Assembly: GCA_900708905.1 (NCBI GenBank)
Contig: CAADRB010000001.1
Location: 3,343,161 to 3,407,160 of the forward strand
Direction of reading: 5' to 3'
Source: Hymenolepis diminuta
Taxonomy: Eukaryota > Platyhelminthes > Cestoda > Cyclophyllidea > Hymenolepididae
Length of the DNA: 64,000 bases
The number at the start of each line of letters is the position of its first letter. Position 1 is the stretch's first letter. Shown here piece after piece: positions 26,340-40,420 of the stretch. The notes under the pieces were generated by a model, which was not told where the DNA came from, did not search any database, and saw nothing but the letters and a program-made list of their open reading frames with translations. The position numbers were made by a program, and so were the translations under genes.

Positions 26340-26480
26340 TAGTCATGACAATGCAAACACGATTTACAATTTTAATCATGAGGAAGCAAGCGAAGATGGG
26401 GAACATTAAAACAGTTCAATAAAATGGAAAGGAGGAACAATTCTAAATAGAGAATGAGTCAGGTACTAAAATGTGTTTTC
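26340..26480 (+). repeat. family B, 5' portion
   Basis: CAATTTTAATCATGAGGAAGC, then GATGGGGAACATTAAAACAG and AGGTACTAAAATG align with 28520-28600. Confidence 0.4.
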
Positions 26481-28184
26481 AATTAAACTTTTAAATCATT
26501 ATATTATCCATATTTAAACTGTAATTACAGCTCACTACATGATTTCTTCCAGTTCCACAGTTACGTTTCCAGGATGCAAACCCCTGTTTGAGAGTGAGTT
26601 CATGCCGGCGAAGTTGGAAGTTCATCAATTGGTTGATCAAACCGAGTGGTTGTTCAACGATCTGGATTAATTTGTCTATGAAACTATATTAACGGAATTT
26701 AATACTGCCTATAGCAGGTCAAAATGCGCAAGGTTGAAAGTTTGCCTGTTAGTGACAAACATTTGCTTTTCGATTGTAAGAATTACTAGATGTACCGATA
26801 TGGTATGGTCAACCTCTTAATTCAGTCAATTTGTCAATTACTTCTGAACACTGCAGATGTAAACCATTCCTCGGGAACCAGCGGTCAGGTCCTGAAATTA
26901 GATATTTTGAACATTCATCTCTTGATTCAACGAACTATGCACACCAAGTAGAAATTTGAGTCTGGAACTCAATCAATGTTCTGACATTAAGTTACTTCTT
27001 CCGACTCTCATCTCTTACCTGAACTACCCCGCAATACGATGTCCTTCGGTTATTTTTCACTACATTTTATTTTTTTGCGAAGGCTACAAACAATAATCAA
27101 ATGAAATATGTCCAAGAGCAAATAAACCTATATAAGTAATTATAAATATTTTGAGATGCTTCTACTGAGCCTAAAATAGCGTGTGTAATCCATGGTGATT
27201 GAAAATCAGCTCTTTAAAGACGATGAAGGAAATAAAATAATTAGTTTAAGAATAATAAATCCAATTATTTAATATAACCGGTTTACGGATATATATATGC
27301 AAGGATTTAAATAAATGCAAGTTTCTCATATAAATGTGACTCAGAGGCTATTTTTATCCTTATCACACCTAGAACCATTCCCATATCGAAATAGAGTTCT
27401 CAAATATCCTGAAGTTAAAAGAATAATATGATATAACTCACAACTTGAGTTCAAAATAGCCTCACTTCTCAAAAGCGAAATCTTCACATTTTAATTTCTG
27501 CTCCCCTCAGCAAATGTAACATATATAGAAAGTGCGCTTCATTTTCAACAACTTGTCAATTTTTTAAATAGTAAAACAATGAAAAAATATGCTCAAATAA
27601 TCGATTATTCTTATATAAGCATTACCCGGAAAATACCATTTTGACGGGAAGTTACGAAAAATAAATAAATTCAAGAAGCAGCACGAATGATTTCTGTAAC
27701 TATCGCTTTATTCGAAACGTAAAGCTACTTCTCAATCATCCTGCGTAAAATGACCTAAATGTTCAAATTCCGTAAAATTACTATCAAAAGTTCTTCATCT
27801 TATGAAACTGACTTGGAAATTATCTGGAATTTCTTTAAAATCACTTGGCAAGACATTATTGTTTGCCTTGAAACTTATAAACGCGGCATTTTAGAACTAG
27901 ATGTCTGGTATCAAAAAGCTGTCAGAGTCTGTCACAAACTGTAATCAGTAATCAAATCACTGATATTTTTCACTTTGTCGGGGATATTTATGAGTGCAAT
28001 AAGGGGTAAATTAGGGTCCGTTTGATTATAACAATAGTATTCGCTTAGATAGACAAGAATATTGAAACGGAAAATTGTTAATGTCAATCCTTGTAATATT
28101 ATTTCATTTTTGGATTGGAAATGATTTTCATTGATTAAGTTCTTTTTAAACATTTTAACCAAACTCAAAATGGAACATAATCAT

Positions 28185-28330
28185 TTGTTCTATCATAGCA
28201 AAGCGTCTGAATATGACAGACAGTCAAATAAACCAATAAGATATTAAGGAGAGGGAATCTGTTAGAAATAGAAAATAAAGTCTTACTTCATTTGACCTTT
28301 GGATTCAGTTCGTCTTATTTTTAATGAGCC
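28185..28330 (+). repeat. family B, partial copy
   Basis: GAAAATAAAGTCTTACTTC, then ATTTGACCTTTGGATTCAGT aligns with the central block of the family. Confidence 0.4.
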
Positions 28331-28489
28331 ATCATGGTCCATCGCTTCAGCCTCTAATATTCCGAATTTCAAATATCAGGGCATGACCCTTGGTTTTCTG
28401 AGTGAACTTTTACCCGTAATGTCCAGGTCCAGGGCATATAAACCAGTTAATTAATTCTGATTGGCTTGCTTAAATAAATGTAAATTTTA

Positions 28490-28880
28490 TTTCTCATTAT
28501 TATTTGTTACACCAATACAAAAATTGCTAATTTTAATTGTGAGAAGCAACTGAAATGGGTTAACAGGAGGTATAATAAATGTTTAAAAGGTGGGTACTAA
28601 AAGATCTGAGAGCAGTTTCAAAATATCAAGGAGTCTAACTTTATTTGATTTTGGAATAGCATTACATAATATTTGCTTGGTGGGTAGCTCACTTTCCGAA
28701 ATTCATGTTCTCCTGGATTGCATCAACTGCTTGCCTACGATATTTGGTGTTCATTAACCGGCCTTTTTTGCCACCTCAACTTAATTTTTCCCCAAAGGTT
28801 GGGGAGGCAAAATGGTCTTATATGACAGTTGAAGCTTCCAATTTTAACATTAGCAATTTTACCTATAATTTAAGTGATAT
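28490..28880 (+). repeat. family B, long copy
   Basis: Covers the 5' block (AATTTTAATTGTGAGAAGC), the ATTTGATTTTGGAATAG block, GTAGCTCACTTTCCGAAATT, and CTGCTTGCCTACGATATTTG, then GGTTGGGGAGGCAAAATGGT. Confidence 0.55.
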
Positions 28881-29203
28881 TACTTAAATCATAAAATCAC
28901 ATTACGATTATGTCATCTAACGAGAGCAGTAAAGCTCAAGGCTATTTTAGAGGAAAGCATCCTATTGAATTTATATATAAATAAACTGATGTGCCATTAA
29001 TATGCAAATTAAAAACAATAAACTTTAAAGAAAATGCATGCTTAATGAATTATTGTAGTTCATACTTGGTTAATTTCACTGAGCTCTGCTTTGTTAAGAT
29101 CAAGTTAGATCTCATCATGCAGCCAATATCCTGGTGGTTGAGCACCAACCTAAATCAAAACCTGTTCAATAAGCTCTGGACGTCGACAATATTAATTTAC
29201 TAA

Positions 29204-32200
29204 CGTATGGTACAACTACAACTTCAACAATGAAAAAATATAACACGAAGCAGCGAGGTGTAGAAACAGAAATATAAAGATTGAATTTTGTAAGACTCTT
29301 TTACATCCTCGCTTTCCTTTATCCCACTGGATTGCTATATTGATCTCCATCAGGTATATGATCATTTTTAGAAAATAATTTGAAATTTATACTAAAATAA
29401 AAATTCTAGGCGATAAGCTATTGTGACAGTTAAGATTTCTCAAAAATTTATTTAATTCTTAGTGATTACAACATAGTTCAAAATTTGCAAACCAAACAAC
29501 CAGATCACAATGCAATTGTGATTTATTGAGGATTAAATAAACCATCTTCTTTTGAGAAAAATTAGTCGACACTTCTTTCTTATAATTCTTCAATCAAGTG
29601 CTCTTAATTAATACCAATATGGAGATCCTGCATCAAATGGGTCAGATGATGGAAGACTTGTAGTTATGTTAAATATTTACGCAGTTTCAATGACCATAGC
29701 AGTAAATAAATTAGAATTTTGCATGAAAGGACTATAGCCCTAATTATAAAATCCTAGTTTCTATCACTACACGTAATAATTTGAGGATTTCACGAAACGC
29801 ATTACCCAAAAATAAACTTGAAATAAAATTAATTTAATAAAGTATTTCTATAAATCTGTGCTTTGTTGAATAGTGCTTTGAGGTAGGGATAATTTAACTA
29901 TTTCGATGTGCATTCCAAAAAATATATATATAAGTAATCACAATTGGTTATCCAACCAGAGAATGTCCTTGCCCATGTTGAAGGTTGACATATGGCCTTG
30001 AAGATATTGAGCTTGAGTTCTGCTACTGGAGTAACTCTTGACTCTGAACTCTGCCTGAATGCGTGAACAAAAATATGTCATATGATTATTCCGTTTGCTT
30101 AAATGGGATTACTTCTGCTGTCAAAGATTTTTCCCTAATTGGAATGAGTCATGGCTATTGCAACAGGGCTTAACACTCAATCCCATAAGGCTTTTCTTAT
30201 GCTTTAAAGTAAATTAGAGCTGATTTTTAAAAAAGCGACCAAAAAAATAGAAATTAATACTAATCTTTGGTCATGAAACAAAGCGTTTCCAGTGAAAAAA
30301 TCACTCAAAAACCATAAAATTTAAGTTTCAGCCCACCTAAATACTTTGAAATATCTCAAGATAGCAAGATCCTGGGTACAAAAAGACACAAATGACATTT
30401 AGAGTTCTTTACTTTCATAGCTAAGTTTCACATATCGCTTTTCACTGTAAAAAAAGCGTATTTGATTGAGATCACTAACTGTTCATTTTTTCAATTACAA
30501 GTATCAAATAGTTATGAATGAATAAAATTTGATCTTCTCTCCTACAATTCATAGCATCAAGTCAGGACTAGAAATTAGTTTATATATATTAATTTAAAAT
30601 TTGTAGGTAGAAAGTGCCTTAAGCATCTTCCATCTCTCATTCTTGTTACATAAATACTTACGCAGTTATATTTTACTAAGGTATTTAATTATAAATACAT
30701 TATATCATGAAAAAGGATCGCATCAATTTAAAATAAGCTAAAAGAAATTAAAATATGACTACTGGAATTATTCGAAAAATATCAAGGTTAAAAACATAAT
30801 GAGGAGTACTGAAATTGAGGTAAAGTGATTATTCTTTGATTGGTGGATCACATTGCAGTCACTTTTATGAAATGTAGTGAAACTAGTTCAAAATTAACCG
30901 GCAAATATTCAAGTATTAAAAGTTGATCAATAACATGAAATTTATAAAAAGCTTTCAACAATTGATGTCTTAAATAAACGTTAATAAAAGGGACAGTATT
31001 TTAAAATCTAGCAGGGGAATATTACCAAAATGCACCATATGATATTATTATATTTTCGAAATTTGATACATAAAGTTCATATCAATTATTATTGATTATT
31101 AGAGGAGATAGATACATCGAACATGACCAATGAAAAGAAAGTTATACAGGGGAATTTCAGTCTTGAAATCAAAATTTCTAATAAATTACAGTTAGATTTA
31201 AGGCCCCTTTATCCTTAGAAACTCTGTTCCGTAAGAATTTTAGAGATTTTGGCGTGAGTTTACCTTTCAAAGCACGTGGATGAAAATTGAAGCTGAGGTT
31301 TGTATTCACTTGTAATTCCTTAATCTAGTATCCCATTTAATCAGCTTGATTGGAGAAAGTATACATCAGAACTGGTCAAGTTTAAAAGTGGTGGTGTCAA
31401 TCCCAGAGCCAGGTATATTAGTGGCATCCACTCTGACAAATTCAGAATACTGAAAAAGATTATTGATTTTTTGAATCTTTACCTCTCATTAATCGCCCTA
31501 TCTACAACTTCCTCCATTCAAACTCCCTTAATACTCTTTGCTTTTACTAACTTCCTTTAGATAGCAAATATAATAGGTGGTTAAACGAATCTAAGTCTTT
31601 TGCTTATTTAATTCTGCTTACAATTCTTCCTATTGAGGGAAAGGAGAGATAAAGCAACTCATACCCACGTGTCTGCATGGTAGAGAATGAGGTAAAGTAA
31701 ACATTGGTGTTGACCTAAGAGACTGACTGACTCACAAGTAAGACTCTCTCGAGTAGTAAAGCTAAAATCTGCTCCCATTGTTGTCAAGCCTCGTGTCTTA
31801 TCACCCGGGAGCAAATATTTACCCGGCTGTCGCTACTCACTTTTCTCCCCCATTTCTTCCNNNNNNNNNCACTTTATACTATATTTATTCTTCCAGCTAT
31901 TATTTCTTTCCCCTTGTTAGTACCAGGGTGGGGGTTGGGGGAGCGGACTTTGGTCTATTGGACTTCTAATAAAGATGAGTAAGTGGACCGGGCCGGACAG
32001 GGGTGACTGTGTGTGAGTAGATAATGTGCGAATATTTTTGCTCACACCCCTGTTTTCCTTTCTCCTCCCATCTTTAGAGATCCCTTAAGCGTACATTCAT
32101 ACGCTTAGGAAATACACACGTAAATGTGAGAGGGTGAAAACCAACTAAAGAATACACAAAGCGCCTCTGATTACTGTAGATAAAAGGCACACTGAGAAAG

Positions 32201-32408
32201 AACTACGAGTAAAACAGGGAAGGGAAACTATTGGCGTTAGATAAGTAGGTTATTATGCCCCACTAAAGAGAAAATGGGAACACGTGGAGGAGGAAAAATC
32301 AGTTGGATTTCCTGCCGAAAAACTACCCAGGTTTTATTATTGTGTTAATAAATTGCTGCGTCTAGATGAATTCCAGCAAAAAACATAATGTGATATTGAT
32401 TAGCTCCT
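29204..32408. other. intergenic, with an assembly gap
   Basis: AT-rich to about 31600. 31620-32330 is GC-richer, carries the N gap and shows no convincing exon on either strand. Confidence 0.5.
31861..31869. other. assembly gap (9 N)
   Basis: Nine unresolved bases follow a C/T-rich stretch (ctcccccatttcttcc). The true length is unknown. Confidence 0.99.
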
Positions 32409-32900
32409 TTGAAAGTGCCGCAACATTCCCATGCTTTAACTCGTATGGAACAAAATTTTATAAAAATGGGAATTGTCGGCTTAAAGCGCATTGATGGTAT
32501 TTTAATGAAAGTTAGTGCCTATTCACTAGAATAGCACAAATCTTTGTTATCTATATCCCTATAATTATCTTTAAATGTATAAAAAACAGCCAATGTATCT
32601 AAATATTACGAAAAAGTCGCTGGAATGTAAATATGCAAAATTACTTTCTCCAATCGATGCAAAAACATGCAAAGCTCAACGCCAAAAACTTGAGGTTTAC
32701 AAAACTGTAGGTTTTCAATGTCCGATTTCCGACTGTTTTAAGCCTTATAAAAAGGCGGGATATTTAAAGAGTCATATTAAAATGAGCTCTTTAATTTTGG
32801 CATCGGATTCAGTGCGAATCCATCCAAAAGAACGTCTATAAAAGCAGCATGTGTACTTGGGACTATGAAGAGAAGCAGTTATCCCAATTGACTTGACCAT
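32409..32900 (+). pseudogene. decayed C2H2 zinc-finger gene fragment
   Basis: One clear finger half, FQCPISDCFKPYKKAGYLKSH (C-x4-C-x12-H), is encoded at about 32713-32775. The second His is missing where expected. RIHPKER, which resembles an inter-finger linker, appears 13 residues later. After a one-base frame change come Tyr-Lys and a Cys pair-like segment (MCTWDY). About 220 bases upstream, FPCFNSYGTKFYKNGN and LKAH look like another finger, ending in TGA. The C-x4-C spacing resembles TFIIIA- or KLF-type fingers. It is not a copy of the Blimp-1-type gene in this window. Whether the 88-codon open frame at 32575-32841 is expressed is unknown; the missing ligands argue for a relic. Confidence 0.45.
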
Positions 32901-34146
32901 ATCGCCCCTCCCTTTCACCAAAATAATTCCTCCCTGTGTGGCTCTGCACCAACTTGTTCGAATGGTATAGTAGTGCTTTCGTTATTAATAAATGAGCATT
33001 CATAAATGGGTTAAGGGTTATGCATGATGCGAATTTCAGATATATCCTTATGTTATATGTGTTCTCCTCCTGTCCATTTTATTGAAATCCTGAAAGTTTG
33101 CCGGAAAGTACAAAAGCGTGCTCTCAAATTAATTTATATGACATTGAAACAAAAGTATACAGAATGATTGTCACCCTAGATATGGGAAATTTCCAGTGGT
33201 CAGCTATTTTAGACACATCCAATATGGTTGAATTACAGCTGCTTGAATTTACGAGAAATGGAAGAAATTTAAGCTAATTGTCAACAATGAAATGTCAAAA
33301 ATGCAAGTGACGTGCAATTGCCAAAGGCAGTATTAAATGAGTGAAAATCAGATGAAATACTGCTGTCACTAGTTGGTGTTCTAAAGTATACCCTGAGGTA
33401 ATGAAATGCAATCCCGATTCCCTGAATGGGGCTTACACTGTTTTAGTAAAGATTAAATCACAAAATTATTTCTACTTCTCAAAATTACTTCAAGAAGAAA
33501 AATAGAGGTTTTATTTATCAAAAGAGACATACATGAACAAAACTTTGGATTTTGATTACATGTGTTTAAAATGTAATGTTGAAAGCAATTATTGAAAAAT
33601 GGATAGTACAGAGAACATGCCATAAATCGAATCTAAGATACCTTTTTAACAGACAGCTAGCAGCAATACACTAAATTACGTAGTTTCTAGGTGAAATGTA
33701 ATTTTGAGTATTCCAGGATAAGAATTAAGAAACATTTGACGCCATTGAGCCTGAGGGATGTCAAAATTTGAAAATTTGGAATCAAAAGAATAGTTTGCAT
33801 TTAAACACTTGAAAACAAGAAGACGTCATGCATCATATTATAGAGGAATACGCTAAACTGAAGGATCTCTTAATTAGTTTGGATTACCTGAATGCATGTT
33901 TGCTTTACTCTCTCCCGTTTTTCGCCAACTGAACACTGCTCAGAGCCAAGATGTACTTAATACGAGACAAGGGGGAGTATCACCACATCTCCCTATGATT
34001 ATCCGTTGGGTGGAGTCCCAGCGATGTAGAACCGGTTTAATGGATACATTAAGTGCGTGTCTAACTGAACTTGAGGAAATGAGGTGGAAAATCATAATCA
34101 AATGATACAAAATATTGATACAACCGTAACAATTTCTTTTAAAATG

Positions 34147-34335
34147 TGCTCATGATGTAATGGTCAACGTGCACGTGTGGCGAACTAGGTGCCAGGAGAT
34201 CGATGCCTATCGGTGTGTATCCAGTGCTATGCATATTCAAGCACATTGGTTAAGTCTGATCGATAAGAGAGGTGGTAGGATGTGTACTTCCCGTTAGAGC
34301 GACAATCCAAGGCATGGTTTTTTAACATTTGGAGA
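34147..34335 (+). repeat. SINE family A copy
   Basis: Head ATGTAATGGTCAACGTGCAC, then GATCGATGCCTATCGGTGTG, CACATTGGTTAAGTCTGATC, and GAGGTGGTAGGATGTG. Confidence 0.7.
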
Positions 34336-34961
34336 GTTTAGAAGTCTAGATTTTGTCAGATATCAGTAACAAGGAGAATTGCATGCTGATTTTCCTAGAT
34401 TCTTATAATGATCTGAGTTTCAAATGCATCATAATTTTGATATTTTATATTGAACGAGTATAAGCAGATAAATGTCAGCTTTCATAATTTTGACTTCCTT
34501 ACTTCCAATGGGAAAACTAATTGCAATAATATAATCTATTCCACGAGTTGGAAATTATTAATTATCTACAAAATCAGTGGTAGTGGATTGCATATAAAAT
34601 TGAACCACTTGGATAATTTAGAGAATAAGTCGTTTAATCTACTTGATTAAATAACTAACCTGACTTTCACCTACTCACGTCAATCGACTAATCTTTATTG
34701 ACAGCAACTATTTGCTGCAAGCTTCACACAAAATGAGACCCAAGTTAAGTGAACTTATGCTAAGATATCCTCAAGCGCTTATACTGATTTAATGAAGAAG
34801 ACGGCGGAAGCGAAGACCATAAAGTAATCCGCAACATTGTTCGAAACATTTTTCATGAGCAATAAATAATACTATACTCATAGATCCACTGAAACTATTT
34901 TTAGTATTTATCTATATTTATTAAAATGAATTTAAAAGAAAGTTTATTTATATACTGGTGG

Positions 34962-35145
34962 CGTAGTGATCAATATACACGTCTGTAATATCAGAGGCCA
35001 AGGGTTCGATATACTTCTGCGCGTATTTAGTAAATGACAAAACTAATCTTTTTTTATGGTTAAAAAAAATGACTAGTCAAGAGAGGGAGAGTGGAATTTA
35101 AGCTTCTTGCTGTATGAATTCAAAAATGCTTGTCAATTTTGCAAT
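34962..35145 (+). repeat. SINE family A copy, diverged 3' half
   Basis: Head GGTGGCGTAGTGATCAATAT, then TCAGAGGCCAAGGGTTCGAT, a good B box. The second half is degraded. Confidence 0.65.
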
Positions 35146-37079
35146 AAAGCTTCTTTTAGCCCATCCGGTGCTAATAATAACTCAAAACGTCATAAATGAG
35201 ATAAAGTCAACAAGGAATCAAGAAAGATCAGTTCCTCATAAGCAAAAAATTATATAATGTCAGTCTCAATTTTCAAAATTTTATAATTCAACCTAGATGC
35301 AGTGATGTACAGTCCTGCTGACTGTATTCTCATTCGCCTTTTTAAACAGGACTGCATAAATATTATAAAATCTGAACGCTAAAAACCTTTTGGACCCATC
35401 TTAAATTGAAAAGTGTCAAGACAAAAAATGGTTTATCAGGTAAAACCTGTCGATTATTGCTGACCCACAAGTACATTAAGAGGAAATTATGACTAATCAT
35501 TAGCCTATCAATCAGGTCCATCGATTTTTAAACATCGAGGCCTATTACTTTGGTATCTACATTATTTAAAAGTTGGAAAATGGAAGTTAATAATATTAAT
35601 AACAATAAATTTAATCGAAGAATCAACTTTAAATTAATTTGATTTAAATCGCATTATCATCTGATGCATGTTATTGCGCAGTCACATGTTAACTTTCAAG
35701 TGTTTAGAAATCTTGCAAAATCAAAGTTAAATGAAAATGGAGAAAAATATATGCCGTTATGATCGAAATAAAAGCTCAAATATTCATGAGAAACAACCCA
35801 GATTCAAAATACCGGAAAATTACGCTACAATGCACAAATTGAATGCAAACAAAGTCAACTGACTCGTTAAATGCTATTAACATATGTTGCTTTGAGGGCA
35901 AAGCAAACACTCATTTGAGTCACTAAAAATTAATTCCGATGAACAAAGCAACTAAGGTTTTCACCAAGAGTAAATGAGAACTTTGACCACTTGAGCTGCT
36001 CCGTTGTTAACCGCACTGCAACAACCATGTTCACATGTCGAGGTATTTTTTAGTGAAAAGGGTGACCAAATGAGGCCAGTTGTTGTTAATCGTGTCAGGT
36101 AGATACCCTGGATACTAAGCAACGGACATCTTCATGACAGGTGGTTGGAGGGGGGGAGAGGAAAATGATTTTCGTCAAAAAATTTATGGAAAGGTGGAAT
36201 CTTCGCTTTGACTATGTAACTCATTGCGTTATTATCTATTAAAGTATTTGGCAGTTTGACAATCTCAAATCAAATCATTTCCAAATATTTGAATGAAAAC
36301 TTACAAATCTTGTCATTTTAATATGCATTTGCTAGTCTTGTCTACCTGCCCGTGGCAGTAAGGAGATATAATTATTAAAGTTACAATGACTGATCACACA
36401 GTTAAATGGAATTGGTCAATAAACTCTGATTATCGAGAACATGAACTCACTCAGAGACTTGTGGTTCAAATAGTGACAGTTAGATTTGAAATAGTAGAAC
36501 ATTACACAGATAATTATAATCCTTTTGCTTCTAACTTCCCAGCAAGGCAATGATAATATGCTCTTTTTGTAACCTGTTGGATTTTATGTATAAAAGACCT
36601 GGAAGGTCCTATAGAGAACACTTCTTTATTTGATCATGTCCTATTATATTGTATGAGTTAAAACAGTGAGTAATAACTGCAAACCTCAGAGCACTAGATG
36701 AGATCAAGGGTTTACTGAACAGAATCCAGATGTCAGGAAATCACACGCTTATTTATACTATTCAGACAAGCGGATGCATATCTATAAGGATATAATTTAG
36801 GAGAAAGTTAGAGATTTGGTTCATGAAATTCGGGATTTTTACTTAACCACTCAACACAAAGGGTCTTTAAAAGAGACTCGTGGAAGAATTTAATATAGTC
36901 ATTTCGATAACATTATGATATCTAGAATTTTTACCATTTAAAAATTACAAATTTTATCCCTACTATTTTAAGATTGGTAAATATTACCTCTAAAGATTTT
37001 AAAATGTCCTAAATTCATAATCCACTTCAACTTGAATCTCCGTTTGTTTCTCCCATTAATGGAATAATTTATAACTTTC

Positions 37080-37290
37080 TTCGTTCAAATGGTGCAAATT
37101 CAGATTCCAACGAGAACTAAAAAGAAAGCTTACACAAAGTCACAGGGCAAATCGATCAGAACGCTAAGGAAGTCGTTGGTGTGACCGGGTCAACACTGCT
37201 TCACCAAACACCTACGACCATTCTTGTCCCTAATAGTGTAAATCCCCATCTCCCCCATCCCCATTCGAACGAAAGTGATAAAGTTCGAAC
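37080..37290 (+). repeat. probable second, shorter copy of the 21.7-22.5 kb element
   Basis: Nucleotide order matches 21964-22090: ttc, a short gap, gaactaaaaagaaagc near 37110, acaaa, then aacgctaaggaagtcgt against aatgaagtcct. Translation gives FQRELKRKL and NAKEVV in the place of EELERKF and VNEVL. A C-rich run followed by attcgaa occurs in both (37240-37270 and 22350-22368). The intervening part is deleted. The match was made by eye. Confidence 0.35.
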
Positions 37291-37299
37291 TTACCAACT

Positions 37300-40240
37300 G
37301 TGTGTGAATGCTTGAAATCTTTTTGCACTATCGAGAGGATCACAATTTCTAATGTTCAATGATCAATAGGGACTTCCAATGCTTAAGATTTTGTTGTGTT
37401 AGGCTATAAAATAGATAAAAACGGTTGAAACGCCGCATATCAGAATATCATCCTTAATATTAGCAGCCGATTCGGTGAGAGCCTCTTCAGAAGTTTGATT
37501 GAAAAAGAAGAAAAGTAACATATATGCTGAATCCCTCCCCCTCCTCTCTCCCACTAACCCTCTACTGTAGCTACTCCTCCACATGCCTAATGCATATATT
37601 GTGTGCTACCCTTTTTATTGAACGGATATATATTATCAGTGCTTTTAAGGCGTGCGCTAACCTACCAGTACTGTAGGTCGATCAAATTATAAATAATTCT
37701 TTAAAAGTGAGCTCGGGATTTGAGTTTTCGACAAATCTAAGAGCTGAAGAGGATTGGACACAGAACTAACGCTAATTAGAGTATTGACTGAAGGGAAAGT
37801 ACGTGAAAGATATAAATAAGTCAGGAATATACATAGTTTTCAAAATGTCATTAATTAAATGAAGAGAAGGTACAACTTAGAGATTTCGTTCTTTTTCATT
37901 AAAAAAATTGGGTTGTTAAATTAATTTTACATTTTCCATTTCCTTAATATTTTGACTCAGAAATTGGAGTTGTTTCAAAAAACAAACTCACTTCATATCC
38001 TTAAACTTTTAATCTCTGCTTATAGACGAGTAAATGATAATGAGACGATTGCAGTTCCAAAAGTCGAATGTTAAGAATTGCGAGTAGACAAACTTTTACT
38101 GTACAGCAGAAATTGAAATTTGAAGGTATGAAGGCGGGGATCAGGAGAGAGAGGGAGAAAAATGAAAAAGAATTAGGGAAGAGCTTGAGAAACAAGCGCT
38201 TGCACAGCATGTTTTAAAACCGGTATGTATAGGATAACACGGACAAAATGGCTCATTCAATATGAATCAGAGGTGAATAAGAATCCACTAATGGTATTCT
38301 CTAGTTGGGTCTTCGCAACATGGGATTGGGATAAAATGCGGTGATTGCACTCGACTTAAGCAAGCACTGGGACGTAGAAATGATTTCTGCATAAAACGGT
38401 CTAAATTAGCACACAGTTCGAACAATAATTTTTCGGTATCATTAGCATTCATAATTGAAGCATTTATGAAATATGAACTTCGCCCCTTTCTATTGCTTCT
38501 CAACTAATTACTTTTAATTAAAAGAAGTGCTCTTCAGAAAAATACATAGTTCATTCAATTCTAATTATTTCAAGATTCGTCTCAGAATCTCAATATCACT
38601 CTCACGTAAACACAAAATAAGGATTTGCAATATTATCACCGTCATTCTGGATTGAAAACTTAAATTGAAATTTAATATGAAAATTTACAACAAAAAATTA
38701 TTGAATCATAGTTGCGGATGAAGTTTTTGCAAAAGTATAATTTGATAGTTACCTTTTCTGAAAATACCTACACATACTTAATAATAAAAAATGCGCTTAT
38801 TTTAGATTATTAGGTTACTTACGTACGTTATATCTAAAACAATCTTTAATTGGTCGCCGGATTACCTTCCCCAAATAATCAAACTATACCGTTTTAAATT
38901 ACTTATCGGTGAAGTGTCAAGCCATGCCAATAAAAACTTTGAAAATACCAGAACAAGTGTCGTGGTGATGCAATAATTCACATTGGAATTCTGCGGTGGC
39001 GACGTTAGCGATTCTCATTGCACTATTCTCAAAATATACTCAAACTGACAATCAATTTTGGGTCAGTAAAAAGAGATCAATAAATAACTGTGTAACTACG
39101 AGTCAGTACCGAGAGAGAGAAGCAGAATACAAAATTCTTTTTTTATGATTATAGAGGTTTGAAAATTGCGACTTATGGAGTTGGTGGAAAATTGGGTTTC
39201 CTTAAGTCTATGCGTTTTTTTTGTGAATTAAATATTGCTTACTGGTAATTTGAGATAAACGCGCCATTCAAATATGTTCTAGGAGAAAATCTACCAGATT
39301 AAAATTTTCCTAGATGTAAAAGGTAAATTGATTATATTTGATAAGTTTTAAAACATGTACATACTTTCAACTTATTTCAATATCCCAGTTATGAATGGAA
39401 GGGCTGCAGAATTTCTGAAAAAATCAAATAAATTAACAACCATTGAGGTCTACCGTGAGTCATTTCTGTTGAGCTCTGCTGTGTCGGAATTATATTAGCT
39501 ACTATCATCCTACCAGTATCGTAGCTATAAGAAGAAAAATATTTGTTTATATGGCATAAACAGCCATTCAATATGTTAAGAAGTCCCTAGCTCAATCCTA
39601 AATTACAACATATTCTAAGTAACTGGATATGACCCTCATCTCCTTACTACTTTTAATATTTTCTTTGTTTCTATGCTTTTTCACTTGAAGAAATTTTTTT
39701 TCCCTTATCATAGGTACTGAAGATGAGAGTTTATAATTACATGAATCATCGGCATTATACAGTTGAAAATGATATTATTATCTTTTTTCAGAAACGTTGC
39801 ATACATGTTGACAATATAAAATAATTAAAACGAAAAAAAGGATTTTTTATTCGTAAAACTTCAGCTTATAAAAATGCAAAATTATTGAATATATCTTTGC
39901 ATCATTTGATTGGTCAGATTTCGAATTGACCTTTTCCAGACTGATGTGCATAAGTGCATAATAGAAGGTACTTCTCGAAAACTTCTTGTCTCCTCTCTCT
40001 ATGTTTTTCCACGTAGCATACAAGTGAAACAATAAGAATGGCGGTTTTATATAGGAAAAGAGAAATCAGAAAATAATACCTAATTACATATAAGTTTTAT
40101 TATATAAACATATCAAATTTTTCATCCCTAAATGTATTCCTGAAGCTTCATTTTAAGGCTCTAAAAATTTTGAGTTAAATTTGCCTGTTATTTGTTTAAA
40201 TTTCTTCGATTTCATAGAACTAATTCAACAAATATGTATA
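37300..40240. other. intergenic, nothing recognised
   Basis: Open frames up to 71 codons without family resemblance or splice context. Confidence 0.5.
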
Positions 40241-40244
40241 TCGA

Positions 40245-40420
40245 AAATTCGCTAGCGGCTAATTAGAGGTCCCGGGTCCAATAGGTATTGGTGCGTACCT
40301 AGTGAGCGGAATTACAAAGTGTGCTGGTTAAGTTTGGGTAATAACTAAAATGTCGGAATTTGTGCTTCTCACTGAGGAGGCTTTGTGAATGCTAGAAAGA
40401 GCTTTTTAATTGCGCTTGGA
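40245..40420 (+). repeat. SINE family A copy, truncated head
   Basis: AGAGGTCCCGGGTCCAATAG, GGTGCGTACCTAGTGAGCGG, GTGTGCTGGTTAAGTTTGGG, and a TTCTCACTGAGGAGGC body. Confidence 0.65.
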
